From the NCBI GenBank assembly GCA_937926265.1, contig CALAZS010000280.1, positions 1 through 47,632 of the forward strand: DNA of 47,632 nt. The letters run 5' to 3'. Shown here piece after piece: positions 15,548 through 24,469 of this stretch. The notes under the pieces are model-generated. The model was not told the origin of the DNA. It worked only from the letters and a program-made list of their open reading frames with translations, and ran no database searches. The stretch's first letter is position 1. Every line of letters begins with the position of its first letter. The position numbers and the translations under genes are program-made. This stretch comes from an uncultured Gammaproteobacteria bacterium. Its GTDB lineage: Bacteria; Pseudomonadota; Gammaproteobacteria; Chromatiales; Chromatiaceae.

Positions 15548-16780
15548 TTAAAGCTCGAAGTCATCATCGAGACCGTACTGGCTGGGACTGGCAACATGCT
15601 CAATAAAGTCATCCGTCTGAGTCGACAAATCAATGGTTTGATTCAACAGGCGACGACTTTTCAAATCCAGCTTAAGCTGTACAACCGGCTTTAACTTGTT
15701 TTCATTCAGCAACAAAACAAAACCTATTTTACCGCTATGAAGTAAGACCCAGGTACCAACCGGGTAGACACCGAGATAACGGATAAACTGCATCAACAAT
15801 GGCTGATTAAAAGCTCCGGGACCCCATCCGACCATACTTTTTAATGCCTGGGATGGCTCCCACGCTTCTTTGTAAACCCGCTTGGTCGATAATGCATCGT
15901 AGACATCTATGATTGCCGCCATGCCACCAATTTCAGAAATCTGTTCACTTTTCAGGCCGAGCGGATATCCACTGCCATCCGGTTTTTCATGGTGCATCAG
16001 GGATATATCCAGCTGCATCGTGGTAAAACCGCCATTTTCCTGCAGGATGTCGCGACTGTGATCAACATGCTGTCGCATGATAACGAATTCTTCATCGGTT
16101 AATTTTTCAGGCTTGTTTAAAATACTATCAGGCGTGTTGACTTTACCGATGTCGTGAATAATGCCACCCACGGTAATTTCCTGAATCTGGTCTAAAGAAA
16201 ACTCCCCGACTTCTTTCGCAAAACCAGCCAGCAAAGTTGCGACACCAACACTGTGCTGGAAGGTATATTCATCACGGTTTTTTATACGGGTAACGGCAGT
16301 TAATGTATGGGGACTGCTATCAATAGATTTAACGATTTCCTCTGCTGAATCTTCTGCCTTGTTTTTGTTCAGTGCTTTACCTGAACGCACATCGTTCATC
16401 AGGTCATTAACAACCTTGGAAGCCATCGCGAATGCTTTTTTGGCCTGTTTAATATCTGCAGCAGTGGTTTCAGGAAAAAGAGGTTTTTTTGGTTCAGGCG
16501 CATTTACAGCGGTGTCTTTAGATTCTTCCAGATGAGATTCTTTCGGGTCAGAGTCAGGTTCTGCTTCGACTTTTTGTTCAGGCAAGGATTCAGGTATGTC
16601 CTTGCCCCTGGATGTATCAATCGTGATTTCGGTTAAATCACTGGCCTTTAATTTTTTTAGCGTTTCTTCGTCTTTTATAAGAAAACTATTGCGAAGAAAA
16701 TCATGCTTCATCCAGTCTTTACCAATCCCATCGACATACATGCCAACGATTAGTTTTGAAACAGGAATTTTCTTTTTCAT
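15548..16780 (-). CDS. HD-GYP domain protein, putative cyclic-di-GMP phosphodiesterase
   Basis: A DUF3391-type N-terminal domain (KIPVSKLIVGMYVDGI, residues 1-60) is followed by an acidic Pro/Glu-rich linker and an HD-GYP domain at about 165-350. Metal-site motifs are intact: His176, HD at 209-210 (IIHDIGK), HHE at 263-265 and GSGYP at 269-273. Such proteins hydrolyse cyclic-di-GMP and so lower biofilm signalling. It is cytoplasmic, with no membrane segment. The gene is leftward, 23 nt after ubiX, and abuts dedA tail to tail. Confidence 0.92.
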   Translation of the reverse strand: MKKKIPVSKLIVGMYVDGIGKDWMKHDFLRNSFLIKDEETLKKLKASDLTEITIDTSRGKDIPESLPEQKVEAEPDSDPKESHLEESKDTAVNAPEPKKPLFPETTAADIKQAKKAFAMASKVVNDLMNDVRSGKALNKNKAEDSAEEIVKSIDSSPHTLTAVTRIKNRDEYTFQHSVGVATLLAGFAKEVGEFSLDQIQEITVGGIIHDIGKVNTPDSILNKPEKLTDEEFVIMRQHVDHSRDILQENGGFTTMQLDISLMHHEKPDGSGYPLGLKSEQISEIGGMAAIIDVYDALSTKRVYKEAWEPSQALKSMVGWGPGAFNQPLLMQFIRYLGVYPVGTWVLLHSGKIGFVLLLNENKLKPVVQLKLDLKSRRLLNQTIDLSTQTDDFIEHVASPSQYGLDDDFEL

Positions 16781-16803
16781 TGTTTTTTATTAGCCATTCA
16801 AGA

Positions 16804-17421
16804 TTAATCGCTATCACCCCAGCGCTTCATCAGTTGATGAGGAACATCGAGATGATCGAGTACCCGGGATACCATAAAATCAATCACGTCCTGCAACGAT
16901 TCAGGATTTTCATAAAACCCGGGGTTGGCCGGCATTATTACTGCACCTGCGTTCGCAAGTTTCAACATATTTTCCAGGTGAATAACTGAAAAGGGTGTTT
17001 CCCTCACTACCAGAATAAGCTTCTTTTTTTCTTTGAGGACCACATCAGCAGCCCGGTCAATCAGGTCCTGGCTTAAGCCTGCCGCCATGGAAGCTAATGT
17101 ACCTGTGGTACAGGGGCATACCACCATGGCTTCGGGTGGATTTGACCCTGAGGCAACAGGTGCCATCCATTGCTGACGTCCAAAAACACTCAGTTGGCCG
17201 GGAGCTGCTGAATATTTTTCAGTTAATGCTTTTTCAGCCTCACCAGGGCTGGACGGAAGCTCAAGATCACATTCCATTTTAAAGACTATCTGTGCTGCCT
17301 GGGAATAAAGCAGGTAAACGGGTTTGCCCGCCTGTAAAAGACATTCCAGTAGCCTTAAGCCGTAGGCAGCACCGGAGGCTCCGGTAAATGCAACTGCAAC
17401 TGGCTTTGAGAGGTCGGTCAT
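16804..17421 (-). CDS. ubiX: Flavin prenyltransferase UbiX
   Basis: Attaches a dimethylallyl unit to FMN to make the prenyl-FMN cofactor of UbiD, the decarboxylase in ubiquinone synthesis. The N-terminal FMN motif AFTGASGAAYGLRLLE and the downstream VVCPCTTGTLASMAAG and LVVRETPFSVIHLENM segments are characteristic. Length is 205 aa. It lies 30 nt after mpl on the same strand, a neighbour pair common in gammaproteobacteria. Confidence 0.96.
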   Translation of the reverse strand: MTDLSKPVAVAFTGASGAAYGLRLLECLLQAGKPVYLLYSQAAQIVFKMECDLELPSSPGEAEKALTEKYSAAPGQLSVFGRQQWMAPVASGSNPPEAMVVCPCTTGTLASMAAGLSQDLIDRAADVVLKEKKKLILVVRETPFSVIHLENMLKLANAGAVIMPANPGFYENPESLQDVIDFMVSRVLDHLDVPHQLMKRWGDSD

Positions 17422-17451
17422 CGAAAATTCTCGTTTTTAAGCAGTGGTGGG

Positions 17452-18813
17452 TCAGGAAAGTTTTAACTGATCAAGTAACCGCTGGTGAATATTTTCAAAC
17501 CCGCCATTACTCATAATTAACACCTGATCACCTGCCCGGGTAGTGGCACAAAGATTATTGATGATATCGGCCGTGGAATTAAAAACTTTTGCTTTTTCTT
17601 TCATGGCTAAAAAATACCCCGGCACATCCCACTGGATATCTTCACCCTGAAAAACCAGGATAGAATCAGCCCGTTCCAGCGACTCAGGCAACTCCCTGGC
17701 ATGGTAGCCCATTTTCATCGTGTTTGAGCGTAACTCCAGCACCGCAATGACACGCTTTTCCCCTACCTTGTTTTTCAAACCTTCCAGTGTGGTTTTTATA
17801 GCCGTGGGATGATGGGCAAAATCATCGTATACTGAGATACCGTTTACCTCACCACGAAGTTCCAGGCGCCGCTTCACATTTACGAATTCGGATAGCGCAT
17901 CGATTGCGACCTTGACTGGCACGCCGGCGTGTCTTGCCGCCGCAATTGCAGCCAGTGCATTGGCAACGTTGTGATTGCCAACCAGGTTCCAGTTAACTTC
18001 ACCCTGAACCTGTCCCTCCAGAACAAGTTTAAACTGACTGCCATCCGACGAAGACATTTCTGCATGCCATTGGGCGGCGCTTTCCACGTCGTAGTGCTCC
18101 AGGGGGGTCCAGCATCCCATATCAAGAACATCATGCAGATTACCATCCATCAGGGGTGAAACAATCAGTCCATTTGAAGGTACGGTTCTGACTAAAAAAT
18201 GAAACTGTTTTTTGATCTGATCAAGGTCATCAAAGATATCCGCATGATCAAATTCCAGGTTATTCATTATCAGGGTACGTGGATGATAGTGAATAAACTT
18301 GGAACGTTTATCAAAAAAGGCCGTGTCGTATTCATCTGCTTCAACCACGAAAAATTCCGAATCGCCCATTCGTGCTGAAACACCAAAGTTTTCAGGAACA
18401 CCACCGATCAGAAAACCGGGTGACATACCGGCATATTCCAATATCCACGCAAGCAGTGAAGAGGTACTGGTCTTACCATGCGTACCGGCTACTGCAAGCA
18501 CCCACTTGTCCTGAAGAATATTCTCTGCAAGCCATTGTGGACCCGAGGTATAGGGCAGCCCCCGGTCCAGCACGTATTCAACCGCCGGGTTGCCACGAGA
18601 CATGGCGTTTCCGATTACGACAACATCAGGTGCAGGTTGCAAATGTTCCGCCTCATACCCCTGCATCAGGGTAATACCGGCATTTTCCAGCTGGGTGCTC
18701 ATAGGCGGATAGACATGCTGGTCTGAACCGGTAACTTTATGTCCATGCTCCCTCGCCAGTAATGCGATTCCACCCATAAACGTACCGCAGATACCCAGAA
18801 TATGAAGATGCAT
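17452..18813 (-). CDS. mpl: UDP-N-acetylmuramate:tripeptide ligase Mpl
   Basis: Recycles murein tripeptide (L-Ala-gamma-D-Glu-meso-DAP) by ligating it to UDP-MurNAc with ATP. It is a Mur-ligase-fold protein: N-terminal LGICGTFMGGIALLAREHGHKV, ATP loop AGTHGKTSTSS, VVEADEYDTAFFDKRSKF, and the C-terminal YDDFAHHPTAI motif. Length is 453 aa. With anmK in the same window it points to active cell-wall recycling. Confidence 0.97.
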   Translation of the reverse strand: MHLHILGICGTFMGGIALLAREHGHKVTGSDQHVYPPMSTQLENAGITLMQGYEAEHLQPAPDVVVIGNAMSRGNPAVEYVLDRGLPYTSGPQWLAENILQDKWVLAVAGTHGKTSTSSLLAWILEYAGMSPGFLIGGVPENFGVSARMGDSEFFVVEADEYDTAFFDKRSKFIHYHPRTLIMNNLEFDHADIFDDLDQIKKQFHFLVRTVPSNGLIVSPLMDGNLHDVLDMGCWTPLEHYDVESAAQWHAEMSSSDGSQFKLVLEGQVQGEVNWNLVGNHNVANALAAIAAARHAGVPVKVAIDALSEFVNVKRRLELRGEVNGISVYDDFAHHPTAIKTTLEGLKNKVGEKRVIAVLELRSNTMKMGYHARELPESLERADSILVFQGEDIQWDVPGYFLAMKEKAKVFNSTADIINNLCATTRAGDQVLIMSNGGFENIHQRLLDQLKLS

Positions 18814-18825
18814 ATTTTCGTCCAG

Positions 18826-19344
18826 TTACAACGTAGAAGAATCAATAAACAGGCTTTGTATTAACACACCGGACAAAACCGAGTAGACCAGTGCCAGGCC
18901 AATTCCCAGGCTAAGGGAAACATTTATGGCATGACGCAGAATATGACCTATAACCACTTGAATCCAGACCAGCAGTATCAGGTAAAAGATTGCGATCATC
19001 TGGGAATCATTGCCGGCAGAGTCACTGCTGACAGCAAGCTGCAAAGGTAACGCCAGCATGCCCAGCAAGGCGCCCGTTCCAAAAGTTGCTGTCGCTGTCT
19101 GGATAAATCGTTCGCCGCGGTTTTTAAGTTTCAACACCAGTAACAACAGAAAAATAATGATGACAGCATCCACAATAGCGGCCGCTACTGCCTGAGGACC
19201 GGGAATAATGTCACTGACACCTATTGAGGATATAACAAGATTAACGACCAAAACCATAAACAGCAGCGCAGTGGAGGCAGGTGCATCCTGTGGCCCGCGC
19301 CTTAATAAACACACATCAACAAAATAATTTATCAGTTTAATCAA
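18826..19344 (-). CDS. Unrecognised multi-pass membrane protein
   Basis: I do not recognise this 172-aa protein. It has about five hydrophobic segments (LLFMVLVVNLVISSIG, AAIVDAVIIIFLLLLVL, TGALLGMLALPLQLAV, AIFYLILLVWIQVVIGHIL and LGIGLALVYSVLSGVL). This layout is loosely like Yip1-type proteins, but no diagnostic motif is present. The apparent start is TTG at 19344. It lies 12 nt upstream of mpl on the same strand and is divergent from rnd, so it may be co-transcribed with mpl. Confidence 0.7.
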   Translation of the reverse strand: MIKLINYFVDVCLLRRGPQDAPASTALLFMVLVVNLVISSIGVSDIIPGPQAVAAAIVDAVIIIFLLLLVLKLKNRGERFIQTATATFGTGALLGMLALPLQLAVSSDSAGNDSQMIAIFYLILLVWIQVVIGHILRHAINVSLSLGIGLALVYSVLSGVLIQSLFIDSSTL

Positions 19345-19448
19345 ACCCTGTTCCCAAATGAGTTGATGTTATCGAAGTAGTGAAAATGCTATGCTGAAAA
19401 CTTTAACACAACTATCAAAACAATGACCTGCCAAGCGGGTAATAAAAC

Positions 19449-20603
19449 ATGCAAAAAATCTTCATAGATACCCCGGAAAAACTCGAGTCTTATTGTAAAA
19501 CAATTAAAAACAGCCAATGGCTGGCATTAGATACCGAGTTTATTCGAGAACGCAGTTATTACCCAAAATTTTGTTTGCTGCAAGTCTGTGATGGCGAGAG
19601 TGCCGCCTGCATCGACCCATTGCAAATTGAAGACCTCGATCCGATTCTGCAAATCATATACGACACCAAAATCACAAAGGTTTTTCATGCCGCACACCAG
19701 GACCTGGAAATTTTCTTCCATCTCTGGGGTAAACTGCCAGGCCCGATCTTTGATACCCAGCTGGCGGCTTCAATAACCGGGCACGGCGAACAGATAGGCT
19801 ATGCGAAACTTGTGCAGGCCATTCTTAAAGTCAACCTGCCAAAGGATCATTCACGTACCGACTGGAGCATGAGACCCCTGGATGAACATCAGCTCGACTA
19901 TGCTTATGATGATGTCATTTACCTTGAACAACTTTACAAAATACTTCATCAGCAAATTGAAGATTATGGTCGCAGCGACTGGCTTGATGACGAGTATGCC
20001 CATTTTAACAATCCCGCAACGTTTCAAATTGAAGACGTTGATGCGTGGAAAAAGGTAAAAGGCCGCCAGCATTTAAAAGGCGTTCAGTATGCTGTGCTCC
20101 AGGCTTTGGCTGGCTGGCGGGAAAACAGGGCGGTTAATGCTGACAGGCCAAGACGCTGGATATTAAAAGACGAGGTACTTGTTGATCTCTCCAAGAGAAT
20201 GCCCGCAAAAGAAAATGCTTTATTTAAAATACGCGGCCTGGAAAAAACAACGATTTCCAAACATGGGGCTGAGCTATTGAGCCTGATTGAAAACGCAAAA
20301 GCCATACCGAGTGATCAGTGGCCAAGTGATAAAAAAAATGTCCGTCGTCTCACTGCAGAAGAAGAGGCTTTATCCGATGTAATGATGGCCGCCTTAAGAC
20401 TTATTGCAGGTGAAAACAACATCACGCCATCGGCCATCGCCTCCAGGAAAGATATTGAAAAACTCATTGCCGGTGAACATGACATTGATTTACTGGAAGG
20501 CTGGAGAAATAAAATTGCCGGTGAAAAACTTTTAAAAATACTTGATAAAAAACTGTTACCCGCCTGGAATAAACAGGGAAAACTCACATTACAGGAAACA
20601 TAG
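19449..20603 (+). CDS. rnd: Ribonuclease D
   Basis: 3'-5' exoribonuclease that helps mature tRNA and other stable RNA 3' ends. DEDD-type catalytic motifs are visible: LDTEFIRERSYYPKFCLLQV (exo I), HAAHQDLEIF (exo II) and LDYAYDDVIYLEQLY (exo III). A helical HRDC-like region fills residues 210-290. Length is 384 aa. Its stop codon is 10 nt from that of convergent lnt, with no terminator hairpin between. Confidence 0.95.
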   Translation: MQKIFIDTPEKLESYCKTIKNSQWLALDTEFIRERSYYPKFCLLQVCDGESAACIDPLQIEDLDPILQIIYDTKITKVFHAAHQDLEIFFHLWGKLPGPIFDTQLAASITGHGEQIGYAKLVQAILKVNLPKDHSRTDWSMRPLDEHQLDYAYDDVIYLEQLYKILHQQIEDYGRSDWLDDEYAHFNNPATFQIEDVDAWKKVKGRQHLKGVQYAVLQALAGWRENRAVNADRPRRWILKDEVLVDLSKRMPAKENALFKIRGLEKTTISKHGAELLSLIENAKAIPSDQWPSDKKNVRRLTAEEEALSDVMMAALRLIAGENNITPSAIASRKDIEKLIAGEHDIDLLEGWRNKIAGEKLLKILDKKLLPAWNKQGKLTLQET

Positions 20604-20613
20604 ACAACTTGCT

Positions 20614-22113
20614 TTAATCAGCCTTATTCTGGACTTTTAAACGGGAAACAAGTGCCAATAAAATAGAAATGATCGCCAGCAACAGCATTGGCCAGTCTTT
20701 ATACTGACTGTAAATTGTAGCACCCTGCCTTAATTGAATTTCTCCCTGCAAAGCCTCGGTTTTGCCCTGTTGCGATTGTTGAAGTACAGCTCCTTTATAA
20801 TCAACTATCGCAGAAATACCGGTGTTCGTTGCCCTGATTAAATAACGTTCAGTTTCAATTGCCCGCATCCGGGCAATCTGCAAATGTTGATAAGGTGCCA
20901 GCGAATCACCAAACCAGGCATCATTTGACACATTAACCAGGTAAGCAGCACGCGGCAGTGCCTGTGCAGTTTCATTGCCAAAAGCATCTTCGTAACAAAT
21001 TGATACGCCGGCATAATACTCCCCCACTTTCAGCAAAGGGCTTTGTGACTTACCATTTTCGAAATCTGACATTGGTATACGAAAATAATCAACCAGGGGC
21101 CTTAAAAGAAATTCCAAAGGTGCATATTCACCAAAAGGTACCAGGTGCCTTTTATCGTAACGATCAAACTCTGATCCCAGCGACACCATGCTGTTGAAAT
21201 ATCGACCGTCACTTTCCCTGAATGGGATCCCGATCACCATCTCGCTGTCTATAGCTGTTAACTGCCTTGCAAGCGGATAGATCAAACCTGATTCAACTTC
21301 ATTATAAAAAGCGGGTACTGCAGTTTCAGGCCAGACAATCAAATCGGCCTTCTGCTCAAAACTCATCTGGCGATACAAATCAATTGTTGAAGCCCGGTAA
21401 TCAGGGAGCCACTTAACCTCCTGCGGGACATTTCCCTGTACTATCCTGACCACAAGCGCTTTGCCCATATCTTTAGTTTGATTCTGGTTTGAAAGGCCAT
21501 ACGACATGATAAAAAGGCCCGCAATAAATACAGCCATAAAAAACTGTTTTAACGTGTTTTTTTGCCTTAACAGCACAACCAGGCCGGAAGCTACCAGGGC
21601 AACTATCCAGCTAACACCAAAAACACCAAGATAAGTTGCAGTACCTGCAAGTACAGAATCGGTTTGACTGTACCCCAAAGACAACCAGGGAAACCCGGTT
21701 AAAAAATATGCCCTGAGTATTTCCAGTAGCACCCAGTTTGAAGGAAAAACCAGGAGCACCTGTTTTAAAATGGACAAGCTGAATTTTTTTGTTAGCCAGG
21801 CAGACAGCCATCCGGCCAGGGCAAAATAAAGTGATATGAAAGCAGCAAACAGCAATGCCAGTATGACAGCAGCTACATAGGGAACACCGCCAAATTTATC
21901 TATACTGACATGTATCCAGAATGTGCCGACACCAAAAAGTCCCAGGCCAAAAAAATAACCCAGTCTTGCAGCCTGCCCAGGTGACTGGTTTATCCAGGTG
22001 GAAAATAAAATGGCAAGCGTGAAAAACGGCAGCAGGAAATAATCAAACGGCGCAAAACCTAAAACGGTTACAGCGCCGCTCGTAAAGCTCAGTAGTAACT
22101 GAGGCCATATCAT
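20614..22113 (-). CDS. lnt: Apolipoprotein N-acyltransferase
   Basis: Adds the third acyl chain to lipoproteins at the inner membrane. The first 200 residues are hydrophobic helices (TSGAVTVLGFAPFDYF at the start), followed by a nitrilase-fold periplasmic domain with catalytic Glu in VWPETAVPAFY and catalytic Cys in GVSICYEDAFG. A last membrane helix lies near the C-terminus. Length is 499 aa. It overlaps corC by 4 nt and is the distal gene of the miaB-ybeZ-ybeY-corC-lnt cluster. Confidence 0.96.
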   Translation of the reverse strand: MIWPQLLLSFTSGAVTVLGFAPFDYFLLPFFTLAILFSTWINQSPGQAARLGYFFGLGLFGVGTFWIHVSIDKFGGVPYVAAVILALLFAAFISLYFALAGWLSAWLTKKFSLSILKQVLLVFPSNWVLLEILRAYFLTGFPWLSLGYSQTDSVLAGTATYLGVFGVSWIVALVASGLVVLLRQKNTLKQFFMAVFIAGLFIMSYGLSNQNQTKDMGKALVVRIVQGNVPQEVKWLPDYRASTIDLYRQMSFEQKADLIVWPETAVPAFYNEVESGLIYPLARQLTAIDSEMVIGIPFRESDGRYFNSMVSLGSEFDRYDKRHLVPFGEYAPLEFLLRPLVDYFRIPMSDFENGKSQSPLLKVGEYYAGVSICYEDAFGNETAQALPRAAYLVNVSNDAWFGDSLAPYQHLQIARMRAIETERYLIRATNTGISAIVDYKGAVLQQSQQGKTEALQGEIQLRQGATIYSQYKDWPMLLLAIISILLALVSRLKVQNKAD

Positions 22114-22976
22114 TGCTGTTCAGAATCTGATTCGAGTTCCGGTAATACCTGGATATTTAGCAAGTGCACCTTGCGACTATCTGCACGGGTTACTTTGAAA
22201 AAGAAACCATCAAGCTCGACTTCCTCGCCACGCTTGGGCAAATGACCGAATGCATTGACGACATAACCGCCTATAGTATCGAATTCCTCATCGCTGATTT
22301 CAGTCTGGAAATATTCATTGAAGTCTTCGATTGACGTTAACGCCTTAACTGAATATTCAGTGTCGTTATGCTTGAGAATTGTTGAGCCTTCAATAAAGTC
22401 ATGCTCGTCTTCAATTTCACCGACGATTTGCTCAAGTACATCTTCAATGGTCACCAACCCACAGGCCGAACCATATTCATCAACAACAATCGCAATATGA
22501 TTTCGATTCGCACGAAACTCTTTCAGCAGAACATTAAGCCGTTTACTTTCCGGAACAAAAACCGCGGACCTGAGAACATCGCGTAAATCAAAACCCTGGG
22601 TATTTCCACAAAACTGCAGTAAATCCTTGGCCAGCAAAATGCCCTGAACCTCACCACGATCACCACTGATAACCGGGAATCGGGAATGGGCTGACTCAAT
22701 AATCGTCGGCAGGATTTCTTCAAAAGCAGCATTGCGGTTGACTACAACCATTTGCGCCCTGGGAATCATGATATCTCGCACCCTGAGATCTGCGACACCC
22801 AGTACCCCCTCCATCATGGCCAGGGCATCAGTATCCAGCAAAGCCCTTTGCTTGGCATTTTGCAGGATTTCAACAATATCGTCTTTGTCTTCTGGTTCCG
22901 GGCCGAAAATCTGGATTAGACGTTCCAGCCAGCCCTTGCTCGACGCCCCCGGGGGCTGAGATTGGTCATTTGGCAT
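22110..22976 (-). CDS. corC: CorC/YbeX family CBS-domain protein
   Basis: Cytoplasmic protein with two CBS domains (about residues 65-195; DIMIPRAQMVVV and VVDEYGSACGLVTIEDVLEQIVGEIEDE) and a C-terminal CorC_HlyC domain. It was linked to Mg/Co efflux with CorA, and its cluster with ybeY and ybeZ also suggests ribosome-related work. Length is 288 aa. It starts 5 nt after the ybeY stop and overlaps lnt by 4 nt. Confidence 0.94.
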   Translation of the reverse strand: MPNDQSQPPGASSKGWLERLIQIFGPEPEDKDDIVEILQNAKQRALLDTDALAMMEGVLGVADLRVRDIMIPRAQMVVVNRNAAFEEILPTIIESAHSRFPVISGDRGEVQGILLAKDLLQFCGNTQGFDLRDVLRSAVFVPESKRLNVLLKEFRANRNHIAIVVDEYGSACGLVTIEDVLEQIVGEIEDEHDFIEGSTILKHNDTEYSVKALTSIEDFNEYFQTEISDEEFDTIGGYVVNAFGHLPKRGEEVELDGFFFKVTRADSRKVHLLNIQVLPELESDSEQQ

Positions 22977-22981
22977 ACGGT

Positions 22982-23440
22982 TTATTTTGCCTCATAAGGA
23001 TTACTGATTCCAAGTGTATCTAAAAGATCTATTTCCAGGTTTTCCATTTTTTCAGCATCAACATCCTGAATGTGGTCATATCCCAGTAAATGTAAAATGC
23101 CATGTATCACAATATGGGCCCAATGATGTTCTTCAGCTTTATTCTGCTCGAAAGACTCACGGTTCACAACCGGCACACAGACAACTAAATCACCAAGGTG
23201 ATTATCTTCAATATTTGGTGGCGCTTCAAACGGGAAAGACAATACATTCGTTGATGAATCTTTACCGCGGTATTGGCTGTTTAACTCCCGACTTTCATTC
23301 TCATCGACAAGTCTGATTACTAAAGTGCCATTTTTTTGTAACAGTTTGATGACTAAGTTGAACCATTCCCTGAATTTTTCATCTGCAGGCATGTAGCCCT
23401 GACCGGAAAAAACTCTCTGTATTTCAACTTCATCCATCAT
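22982..23440 (-). CDS. ybeY: Endoribonuclease YbeY
   Basis: Zinc-dependent RNase involved in 16S rRNA 3'-end maturation and ribosome quality control. The zinc motif HIVIHGILHLLGYDH is intact near residue 110, and the conserved Arg lies in LNSQYRGKDSSTNVLSF. The start is in the ATGATG at 23440-23435, overlapping the ybeZ stop and giving about 152 aa. A longer frame to 23509 exists but would run inside ybeZ. Confidence 0.95.
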   Translation of the reverse strand: MMDEVEIQRVFSGQGYMPADEKFREWFNLVIKLLQKNGTLVIRLVDENESRELNSQYRGKDSSTNVLSFPFEAPPNIEDNHLGDLVVCVPVVNRESFEQNKAEEHHWAHIVIHGILHLLGYDHIQDVDAEKMENLEIDLLDTLGISNPYEAK

Positions 23441-24449
23441 GGTTGGCTGGAGTATCAAACCTGTTTTGCTTTTTTTCTTTTCGGTCAAAGTCATCGTATG
23501 CATGAACAATTTTCTGCACGAGTTGATGCCTTACCACGTCTTTTGCTGAAAAGAATGTGAAACTGATTCCGTCTACATGACCAAGAACCTCGATTGCCTG
23601 GCGTAGTCCCGATTTCTGTCCGCGTGGCAGATCAACCTGGGTGACATCACCAGTCACTACCGCCTTTGACCCAAAACCGATACGGGTCAGAAACATTTTC
23701 ATCTGTTCCGGCGTAGTGTTTTGGGCTTCGTCTAAAATCACGAAGGCATCGTTAAGGGTGCGTCCACGCATATAGGCAAGCGGCGCCACCTCAATTACAT
23801 TTCGTTCAATGAGCTTGTTTACCCGTTCGAAACCGAGCATTTCATAAAGCGCATCGTAAAGTGGCCGCAGGTATGGATCAATTTTCTGGCTCAGATCACC
23901 AGGCAGAAACCCAAGGCGTTCTCCGGCTTCAACAGCAGGCCTTACCAGTAATATTCTGCGGATATTATCACGCTCCAGCGCCTCAACAGCGCAGGCAACG
24001 GCAAGGTAGGTTTTACCGGTACCCGCAGGACCTACACCAAAGTTTATGTCATGCGTAACAATTTTATGAAGGTATTCCTGCTGACTTTTGCCACGCCCGC
24101 GCACCATACCTCTTTTGGTTTTGATCGCAACTTCAGGGTAATCTTTTTCATTCGTATCGACTGTTTTTTGCTGATCCAGGTTGGAAGAATTAATCACCAG
24201 GTCAACATGCTCAGGCGTAAGAATTTCTTCACCGGTAAAATCAAAAAGCTCTTCAATAAGCAGCTTACCTTTTTCAGCAAACACAGGCTGTCCATAAACT
24301 GAAAAATGAAAGCCCCGGTTGTTTATTTCGATGCCCAGCCGCCTTTCAATGAGGCGAAGGTGCTTGTCCAGCGGACCACATAAATTGGAGAGGCGCTCGT
24401 TGTCATCAGAGTCGATATCAAAATTTATTGAAAAAAGGTTGTCTGTCAA
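23430..24449 (-). CDS. ybeZ: PhoH-like ATPase YbeZ
   Basis: PhoH-family P-loop ATPase that works with YbeY in RNA metabolism. Walker A GPAGTGKTYLA lies near residue 140, with VILDEAQNTTPEQMKMFLTRIG and VTGDVTQVDLP further on. The only plausible start is a TTG at 24449, since no in-frame ATG occurs until about residue 115 and two in-frame stops lie just upstream. The weak start may limit expression. It lies 20 nt after miaB and overlaps ybeY. Confidence 0.94.
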   Translation of the reverse strand: MTDNLFSINFDIDSDDNERLSNLCGPLDKHLRLIERRLGIEINNRGFHFSVYGQPVFAEKGKLLIEELFDFTGEEILTPEHVDLVINSSNLDQQKTVDTNEKDYPEVAIKTKRGMVRGRGKSQQEYLHKIVTHDINFGVGPAGTGKTYLAVACAVEALERDNIRRILLVRPAVEAGERLGFLPGDLSQKIDPYLRPLYDALYEMLGFERVNKLIERNVIEVAPLAYMRGRTLNDAFVILDEAQNTTPEQMKMFLTRIGFGSKAVVTGDVTQVDLPRGQKSGLRQAIEVLGHVDGISFTFFSAKDVVRHQLVQKIVHAYDDFDRKEKKQNRFDTPANHDG

Positions 24450-24469
24450 AAGGAAATTCCGGGGCAGGA

